Below are positions 43,005-64,000 of a DNA stretch of 64,000 bases, piece by piece (positions within the stretch are counted from its first letter, which is position 1; the number at the start of each line of letters is the position of its first letter). Origin of the DNA: Arcuatula senhousia (lineage: Eukaryota > Mollusca > Bivalvia > Mytilida > Mytilidae); contig OZ020305.1 in NCBI GenBank assembly GCA_963971305.1, positions 4,559,001-4,623,000 of the forward strand, written 5' to 3'. The position numbers were made by a program, and so were the translations under genes. Under the pieces are notes generated by a model. It did not search any database, was not told the DNA's origin, and saw nothing but the letters and a program-made list of their open reading frames with translations.

Positions 43005-44165
43005 AAGAAAGAACCAGGAGAAGAGTTTAGGCAAAACACAGAAGAACACAGAATAACTCAACAGATATGGAGTCATGTCCCAGGAAGGGTACACAGTTTA
43101 TGCTTCTTGCAGCATACCAAGGCTGTAAATGGTTAGCCTTCAAATTTGTCACACATTGTAATGGTTCCAAGATGAAAGAACTTAATATAATAACTCTGCA
43201 TGGTTTATGCTAAAATAACAATATTTATGATAAAAATAAATAATTTAATGTAACATTTTAGTACAACTAAAATAATGAAATGTACAAAAAAATAATAAAA
43301 CAACAAAATAGCTTTAATGGACGGTAGCCACACAAAAAAATAAATATTCTGTTACAAGTGGAATGTTATGGATTTTTTATCAAGTGCATGGTTAAAAGGG
43401 ACTAACTCTGTAAATCCATATTAACAGACTTTCCTCAGCTAAAAATCAAACATTTTCAATTATCAACTCTATATTTACTATAATAAGAATGAAAAACATT
43501 TTCTGATATGCATTACAAAGAAAATGATTTGATCCCTTTCTTCTTTTAGATACCTATCTCCAGTTATGATTTTTTTTATATCCTAAATGTTTTTTTTTGC
43601 ATTATCAAAATGTTTAGTGTCAGAGAACTTAATAAAAATCAAAATACTTTGAACAAAAGTGTCTAAAAATACATTTTAAAATCTTTTGAATTTTTCTAGA
43701 TTTGGAAATATTTGTTTTCACTGTAGATTTCAAAAAGTACTTGATTTTTTAAAGAAATGTAACTCTGCTTGGTCTTTACATGAAATTATATTTGCAAGTA
43801 TTTATAAAAAAAAACCTAACACACACAAACTAAAATTCAAGCTTGTAGCCAGTTTATCTTTGGTCTGTAAATTTATACAATGAAGTTGCCAGACCAAATA
43901 TTTCTTAATAACTCTAATAAAGAATTCTTTTTTACATTATATAGAAACTTTTATAGGTATTCTACCTTCGAGTTAAGAGATTCTAATCAACAGAACCGTC
44001 TTCAGCATAGTCCAGATAGAGTATTATTGTATAGCAATATATTTTTACCATTTTCCAAATGGGACATCATTGTATTGCACTAGTGCAAATTTGACTTAAA
44101 ATTTATGACGTCCTAAATGATAAAAAACCAATATGTTGGTAACTGCTATACAATAAAAGGTTTAA
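43005..44165. other. Unannotated intergenic sequence
   Basis: AT-rich. ORFs at 43686 and 43880 have no recognisable domain. Confidence 0.4.
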
Positions 44166-44166
44166 A

Positions 44167-44272
44167 GCATGAATATTGTGGAACATTGTCCCTCAAAAAC
44201 TAAATATTGCACTGGTAAGCTTGTGCGATATTAAATTCTTCCCAGGACAATATTCCCTAATATTCATGCAAA
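44167..44272. repeat. Imperfect 25-bp inverted repeat (MITE-like)
   Basis: GCATGAATATTGTGGAAC at the left matches, inverted and with a few mismatches, the right end GGACAATATTCCCTAATATTC. About 105 bp overall, non-coding. Confidence 0.4.
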
Positions 44273-44294
44273 TACACCTATAACATACTCACAG

Positions 44295-44437
44295 CAGGGC
44301 TGCCAACTTTCCTTTTTTTTTTTGCTGGTTTTCCCAATTTTTTTGTGTCATAATTTAATAATAAAATATATGTAATAGGAAAGATCACAGAAATACTTCA
44401 AAACCCGATTTCAAAATTTCAAAAGTTGGTGGTCCTG
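44295..44437. mobile_element. MITE with CAGGGCTG ends, copy 2
   Basis: CAGGGCTGCCAACTTTCC and the inverse AAAGTTGGTGGTCCTG, the same family as 42849-43004 with a more decayed right end. Confidence 0.5.
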
Positions 44438-45409
44438 TTACAGGCTTGATTAAAAATATCACAGTTAACACTTAAGCTGCCTATGGTTGCAATATTTATC
44501 ACAACTGTATAATGGATTTCAATGTTTAACATTTAAATAAAACAGAACCAACATCACAAAATACAGATCATGAAAACATTTATCTGATATCAAAGTCTAT
44601 TTACTTTAAGGGGAACAATGGAGAACTAATTCACATTGCCTGAACATTTCTAGATTACATTGGCAATTAACAAATTCATAAATACAAAGAAACCCAAATA
44701 CCGGTAACTATTGTCAAAATGCATAAATAAATGCCATACAGTACATGTTTTCAAAAGACATCTGTTCACTACTCACAATCAAATCTTTATAAAAAAAATT
44801 TCCACTGAAAATGAGACAATATCTAGAAATAAAAGCATAAAAATTCATTCACATTCATAAATAAAATGATAAAATAAATAAATAAAATATGTAGACGAAC
44901 ATAGATTTATCACAGGTCTATAATCATATTAAGGGACTACAAAATGAGAATTTTCAATCTGGACGGTAACAATATTACTGTATGCAAAAGGCAAAATTAC
45001 CTAATAAAGATTAAAAGTTGTTTTTTTATTAATGATTAGACTCTCTGGAAAATTCATTTTTTAACCAAATTGGGAGAAAATATCTTCAAAATTTAGGTAG
45101 GTTCTATGAATTTATAAATACTTACAATAAAAATAAATCACAATACTAATCTTTTCACTATTATTCAAAAAGTATATATGCAACTTCATAGCAATTATCA
45201 TCAACAAAATCTTTTTTCAGATATAAACCTAAAAATCTTTCAAATTAATGTGATTTTATCAACTTGTAAAAAGCAACAACTTTATTCAAAAGATTAAGCA
45301 GAAAATTCTTTTCCCTAATTGGAATGTTTTAAAAAATACAAATCTAAATGCCATATAAAACCTAGAAGAACATTCTTAAATTTCATATCATTAAAAATTT
45401 ATATAAATT
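44438..45409. other. Sequence 3' of KIF24-like gene
   Basis: AT-rich, presumably including the 3' UTR next to 45410. No gene seen on either strand. Confidence 0.4.
45281..45286 (-). promoter_or_regulatory. Candidate poly(A) signal of the KIF24-like gene
   Basis: AATAAA on the minus strand, about 125 nt after the stop codon. Other AATAAA words lie further on in this AT-rich stretch (for example 45025-45030), so the choice is uncertain. Confidence 0.3.
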
Positions 45410-58518
<13,109 letters not shown>

Positions 58519-58762
58519 TCTTCACTTTAATGTTTTGCTCTAAAGTAAAATATAAATAATCCTTGTTTTGAATGAAGAACGTAAAGATGTGCATTTACCA
58601 TATTTGATAGTGGATATTTCAAAAGAAAAGGGACACCACTTACTAAATTTTAGTGAGTTTAAGTAACATGTATTTTATATGTGTTCCCGGCAATTTATAT
58701 ATAATAATTCTGAATTCAGATTGATATGGTTTTCATAATTCATCATTTATTCATTCACCATA

Positions 58763-59778
58763 CGGAGGGCTGTCCGTAAAGTTCGTGAACAAGCAAAGAT
58801 TTGAACCAATACGAGGTACTAGGTATTAGTTCTTTACATAATAATAATTTTAAACATTTTTCTTTTATCCCTGGTTTATTGTTTTGCAAATGTTCGACAT
58901 AAATAGTGCTACATTTTAAATTATTTGACTTGCTGTATGGTGGGTCGGAGCAATGTAAGATTTTTTTCAAAAATATTCAGAATGCTTAAAACAAGATCTT
59001 ACTATGCTTATACAATATCTTATGTTGTAATAAAACTTGTACTACAGTGTTTTCAATAGTTAAGATGATACACATAGCAAATTTGAAGGTTCTATAATTT
59101 TCATTTGGTAAGAAATCAGTATTTTTATAGTTGACATGACTTTCATTGACGTTGAAAAAGTAATGTTTTGAGAAGAGGTGGAGCAATGGACAGTTATAAA
59201 AATCTAGGTTTATGTCTGAAAAACATCAACAGATATACACAGATTCTTTAAATTGTGAGAAAAACTCACAAAGATACTTTTGATGGCATGTGCATTTAAG
59301 CTTGAGATATATAATAAATGATCAGCATGTTTTCTGGTATTGAAATATATCCATGTTTCCTATATAATACTGTCCCCACCAACGGATTTAGCTTGAAGTT
59401 GTAATGTTGATGTCAAGAACTTTAATATCCATACAATTTGTGAAACAAATGTTTTCAGAAATGAAGCAACACATGCAGATATATAAATTTAGATACATCT
59501 GACAAAATATAAGGTTAAAAATTCACAAAGTCTTAAAAAATGTTGTATTCAATATGGCCATATGTGTTTTTATATAATTTGACGTCAAAAAATGTGAACG
59601 TCTTGCTCCGGGTTATGAATGGGATTTATTTTCTAAATGATGAAAAATTAACTTCTTCTAAAATTTGGTACACCAATTTTATAAGACTACACATTTTATT
59701 ATAACAAAATTTTATGTGAATCTAATAAACATTATTAATTTCATATCAACTGTCCACGAACTTTACAGACACCCCTTG
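58763..59778. mobile_element. Mariner-like non-autonomous element (about 1.0 kb) upstream of KIF24
   Basis: The ends CTGTCCGTAAAGTTCGTGAAC and GTCCACGAACTTTACAGAC are inverted repeats of mariner type, flanked by TA (58761-58762, 59779-59780). The ORFs inside (71 and 66 codons) show no transposase motifs, so it is a decayed or deleted copy. It begins about 240 bp upstream of the KIF24 start codon. Confidence 0.65.
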
Positions 59779-59780
59779 TA

Positions 59781-62497
59781 TATGTTTATCATATCTTCAT
59801 TCTTTTATTATATACACTGTAAAAATAAAGAATATTTGAGTTGATAAATATATCAATTTATTTTAAGTCCCCCACTTTTGGAAGTTTATTTCAAGAATAT
59901 ATAAAATGTGTCACTCTAGTATTTTTTATTTCATGCATTTGTATATTTTCTAAATTATATATTGTAAACTGTTGGTATTAGCTTCAGAGACATACCAAAA
60001 TTGATGCAATTTCCTAAAATTCCCATAACAAATAAACTAAATATTTAATTTTTTGAAAACTAAAGTGAAGTCATTCCTGAACCCAAATGTCATCAGGTTT
60101 TCACAGTCATGACAGTAAGAAGAAATATTTTAAAAATTTTATTTGTATTTTTTCAAATAAATTTTTGATGCCTTATTACTTTAATACCGTTAAACAAAAT
60201 TTCTAAATTTTGATGTCACCAGTTTTATCAATCATGTCAATATATCTAGAGAAAATTGATCATTAAAATTTTCTATGTCTATTCTGAAGCTATAATACAG
60301 CTGTCAAAACCCAAATAAACAATTATTCTTTTCCTATCCAATAAAAAAAATGACTTACATGTATTTCACAATCTTTTTTAGAAAAACAAAAATTTGGTTC
60401 TTTTCCTAGGAATTTTTTTAAAGGCAGTGGTTACTAGTACAAACTTTTTTATCCAATCAGATTGCAGTTAATTATCTGGATCGTAAGCATTATAACATTA
60501 AGGGTACTATTCTTAGAATGTTTAATTTCTAAATATAATTTTGAAAAATTGTATAAAAGTAGGGGATATACAACTCTGTATCAAATGAAACTATGATATG
60601 TTCCATAAATGATCAATGATTATGTTTGAAACAAATCTTTTATAGAGAATTGAATTTCTCTTTTGAGACATTTTAATCCTCAGTTTTAATCATATATCAG
60701 AAAATGGTGCGGAGTGGGTGCGCAGTGGAAGATTCGATTGCCGATTTGGGAGCTAGACCAGACAAAGTGAATACTTTCTTTTATAGCACATTCGATTTAA
60801 CTCCAATGAAAACGATCATACTAAAACTACGTTTATTTTGCACTATATACAGTTTACATGTTATCAGATCGAGCTACAAAATATTTCTGCCCCAATTTTC
60901 AATACACAAGACATAAACCTAATTTAACAACTTCATGGAAAATTCCCCAAATTACTATACTGAACTTTTACACCCCTGTCTGTCTGATACAAAATCATTA
61001 AAATTAAGTGTGAAGACCGCTAGCCAGATAATTAATTACTTTATAGTAGCTTCTGCATGAAATGTCAAACTGACCAGACAGACAACGTTATCTTTATCTC
61101 AAAACTAGACCAAGGTCAATTAAGCCAAATTTAACAGAAAAATTTCTTATCTAATGAAAAACTATGAAAATATCAAATCTATCTAAAAACCTATAAAAAC
61201 TATCTGAAAACCTAAAAACTATCGAAAACAAAAGTGAAAAACATAAATGTCTTCTAATCAATCAGGTTAACATCTTTATGTCTTATATTGGTGCTATTTC
61301 TTTCTTTCTTGTTTTTCCAATCATATAAAAAAAAAGCTGAAAAGGTTCATACATGTATCAGCAGACAGCAGATTAGAATAAGAATTCAGTGATTCCCAAG
61401 GTAAAAATGACTTTAGCAGATAATTGTAGAAATGCCAATATTCTAGTTGTACTATGGACTCAATTTTCCTTCAATGATGGTTTAAGCATGCACGGTTTCC
61501 GGGCTTTCTGCGTCTCTTTAACGCTTTTTTCTTTGAAAATTTTGGACGTCACTAAGCGCACACAGGACCAACAAGAAAAGCTAGTTGTTTTTTATTTTTG
61601 ACTAAGAAATTGTTTCAATTAATTGCCTAATAAACATTTGAATCCTTATTTTAGCTTGTTAAATATTTAAGGATGTGTTCAAACTGCGGGAGCGTCAAAG
61701 GTTCAACCTGTAATATGATATTACATTGTATTAGTATTACATAGAAAGATACACTGTAACAAATCTAATAATATGAGAAAGACATTGCCTTAAAAGCTCG
61801 CGTAGATACAAAAATAAAATTTATTCCATTGATAATTTCAAATAATGTCTGAGACGAGATAATTTGGGACGATGTATTACTATTTCCAGCAATTTTTCAG
61901 CACGCGCAGACATTTTCGAAAACTTCCGAAAATCGAATGTTTCCGGTGACAGAACGATTTTTCTTCCATAGTATTTTGGGTCTCGTGCAATTTGGCAGAC
62001 TCTCTACAATAGTGAGCTTCGCTTCGCTCGCATATTATTTCTTTTTGTATTTTGAATATTCTATTCTCTAAATATTAGTGTCCTGATAGAAATCAACCAC
62101 TACTTTATATCATCTGTTTGAAATTAATTTCAATCACAATATTAATAAAATAAATTCTGTTCAAAATTTGACAGTGTAAGCTTTGAACAAGCTCTTACAT
62201 TTACATTTAAACAAATACCTACACCATTGTATATATTTCTACTACGCCGGCGTCATACATTTTTAACGTAATGTCCTGTTTAAAACGACATGTTACGACA
62301 AGTTATTTTGAAATGAGTTGCAGGACCACCATTTTGAAAGACGCTATTTCCTTGGATACGCAGAAAAATACGACTTCTAGCATGACATTACTTATGAAAA
62401 ATAAACGAATTAAAAGAACAAATTTTAAATGAAACCATGGCAATTTTCTGAAGTTGTAGGGTGCGCGAAAATCTATAAAGATTGGGGTTTAAAAAAA
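59781..62497. other. Intergenic region between KIF24 and NUDT2
   Basis: About 2.7 kb, AT-rich at the left. The right part (about 61860-62500) has more CpG and the GAGCTTCGCTTCGCTCGC words and may hold the promoter(s) of one or both divergent genes, but no element could be assigned. ORFs at 60704 and 61389 have no recognisable domain. Confidence 0.35.
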
Positions 62498-62537
62498 AAT
62501 GAGGGCGACTCTTTTGTCAGGAAGGCGAGAAATGGTC

Positions 62538-62658
62538 ATGGCTTCCGGTAAAGGAAAAGTTGCAGCTGGTCTACTGATTTATCGTAAATTTCAAAGTCAA
62601 ATTGAATATCTTCAGCTTAAAACTTCCTATGGAAAACACCATTGGACTCCACCAAAAG
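62538..62658 (+). CDS. NUDT2: NUDT2-like bis(5'-nucleosyl)-tetraphosphatase, first coding exon (3'-partial)
   Basis: Encodes MASGKGKVAAGLLIYRKF, then EYLQLKTSYGKHHWTPPKG, the N-terminal strands of an Ap4A hydrolase of the Nudix superfamily, which cleaves diadenosine tetraphosphate to ATP and AMP. HHWTPPKG directly precedes the Nudix box in NUDT2 proteins. The Nudix box (GX5EX7REUXEEXGU) is not in the window, so the reading must leave at the donor AAAAG/GTGATC (GT at 62659) into an exon beyond 64000. The ORF reads on only to a TAA at 62685. I chose the ATG at 62538 (G at -3 and +4); in-frame ATGs at 62499 and 62532 are alternatives. Confidence 0.78.
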
Positions 62659-62779
62659 GTGATCATGGTCAATATAAATTAAGATAAATAATTTCAGTGA
62701 AATTCATGATTGAAATTGAAAAAAGTTCAAAGGGAGGTAATTTTTATTTTGAAAATGCTAGTTCTTTGAAAAAGAAAAT

Positions 62780-63182
62780 TTAAGTACCACTTTTTATAAG
62801 AATCATGCAAAAAGCGATTCATGGGTGGAAAGCCTACACCACTTTATTTTTGATATGTTATTCCTTCTAGCACCCTGATTCGATATTTTGTACTCTTTTT
62901 CCAAACAAGTGTTGGTCATGAGAGAAAAAAAATATATAGAATGCATTGAAAAATTGTAAGAAAGGGAGATAACTCTTAAAACTGTCAATAATTTCAATAG
63001 AAACCATTGTAACAAAATGGCAAGATTTCTCCCAGGACCAGACAGTTATGAGCAAATTGTTATTTATTTTTTATTTTGTATACTTGGAACTATCTTTTGT
63101 TAAAAATAAACCACTGTAGCCTTTTTATCAATGAATCACTTTTCTTCATTTTTGCATGATTCTTAGGTGGAGTACTACTTAA
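62780..63182. mobile_element. MITE-like inverted repeat in NUDT2 intron 1
   Basis: TTAAGTACCAC..AAGAATCATGCAAAAA (62780-62815) and the inverse TTTTTGCATGATTCTT..GTGGAGTACTACTTAA (63151-63182). The inner 16 bp are perfect and the outer part imperfect. TTAA at both ends may be the target. No ORF of note. Confidence 0.5.
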
Positions 63183-64000
63183 TAGATAACAACACCAATT
63201 AGTATAGCAAGATATTTTCATATTTGCCACTTAAATATTTGCATAGTTTCTAACAACTTCATACTTTAACATGTGTAAAAACATGTTTAAAGTGCAACTA
63301 AAACGGTCATAACAACTTTATCTTATTTAAAAGTTTTTATTTTTCTAAGATCAATGCAAAAAATCCGATCAAAATCGGTTCTCAAATAACGGAGATATAA
63401 GTGTTTGAAGTGCAAAATTTCGCACCTTTCAAAATCCAATCAACGATATTTCCGGAAAAAGATTACAAGCAGGATAACTGGAATTGACGCACAAGGGGGA
63501 ACCGAAGTCGTTAGCTAGTATAGAATGCATTGGTTTTTAATGGGAAAATAAAGATATTTGCAATAAAATATGATTTTTTTTTCGTTCGAAATGTGTTACA
63601 TTCATATTCAAAAGCAACACCAAACGAACACATGCATTTTTAATAATTATTCTAACTCAAATAATATTTTAAAAAGATAGGCCGTCACTGTCATGATTCA
63701 GGATTGAAATTTTGATCTTTGAAAATTGTAAACAAAATCAAGTATTATGATAAATAATGCAAAATTACATGATCAAAAGGAGCACATATGAGATTAATTT
63801 GCGCAAATCAAAAAAAGTTCTACTGGTCAATCAGTACACATTAGGTATAATCAAAGGAACATAGAATTAAAAAAAAATTACGTTAATCTTTTTAAAAGTC
63901 TATGTTAATTTTATTCATATATACATGTTAAATGTCGGCATTGGACGGTATTTAGGGTTCCAGTCTTTATATAGCATGTATAGTCTTTGATAATTACCTG
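63183..64000. other. NUDT2 intron 1, unannotated
   Basis: AT-rich. No second NUDT2 exon seen: I looked for a Nudix-box reading on the plus strand and found none. Confidence 0.45.

Noticed and set aside
42777..43136. 119-codon plus-strand ORF
   Set aside because: Crosses a MITE, no recognisable domain, low-complexity Lys/Ile-rich.
58755..59186. Transposase gene within the mariner-like element
   Set aside because: The ORFs are short and show no catalytic DDD/DDE-type motif; treated as a non-autonomous or decayed copy.
62659..62687. C-terminal DHGQYKLR as the real end of the NUDT2-like protein
   Set aside because: It would lack the whole Nudix box; a GT donor lies exactly after the conserved PPK codons, so this is intron read-through.

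Overview
This is an intron-rich, AT-rich eukaryotic window packed with repeats. It most likely comes from a bivalve mollusc, probably a mytilid mussel. The basis is long introns with conserved GT/AG junctions, animal gene families (a PDZD2/IL16-type PDZ protein, a KIF24-type kinesin, a NUDT2-type Nudix enzyme), an intact CR1-like LINE, and many pearl/HINE-like non-autonomous repeats of the kind known from bivalve genomes. The species call rests on repeat vocabulary and was not tested by a search.

Layout. (1) Positions 1-36.7 kb, minus strand: a PDZ-domain gene whose start codon is at 36729 and whose 3' end lies beyond the left edge. Seven coding exons join in phase (36071-36729, 19660-20713, 8102-8235, 6402-6534, 4365-4523, 3993-4025, 3201-3453) and give 808 residues with three PDZ domains, the third cut by the window edge. 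Its introns hold an intact two-ORF LINE (about 9.0-13.6 kb), a three-level nest of repeats (about 14.9-17.4 kb), a 1.18-kb Mutator-like element with 9-bp target duplications (29.6-30.7 kb), a 5'-truncated LINE (26.1-27.3 kb) and several MITEs. (2) Positions 36.8-45.4 kb: no gene recognised; 4.6 near-identical copies of a 358-bp unit and some MITE-like repeats. (3) Positions 45.4-58.5 kb, minus strand: a complete KIF24-like kinesin-13 gene, ten coding exons, 1415 residues (SAM domain, motor, long disordered tail, coiled C-terminus). (4) Positions 58.5-62.5 kb: intergenic or 5' non-coding DNA with a mariner-like element. (5) From 62.5 kb, plus strand: the first coding exon of a NUDT2-like diadenosine tetraphosphate hydrolase that runs off the right edge.

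Main observations. The two exons that together encode PDZ domain 2 are each followed directly by a tandem array of their own 3' end plus 5' splice site (nine copies of 96 bp; 29 copies of 47 bp), so one small domain is bordered by 36 surplus splice donors. KIF24 and NUDT2 lie head to head, as they do in the human genome (recalled, not searched). The LINE combines an esterase-like ORF1 with an ORF2 that begins with a signal-peptide-like segment and a 2A ribosome-skipping motif ahead of a PHD finger. Several repeat families with unrelated cores share one architecture: inverted subterminal repeats, a minisatellite core and a 3' hairpin.
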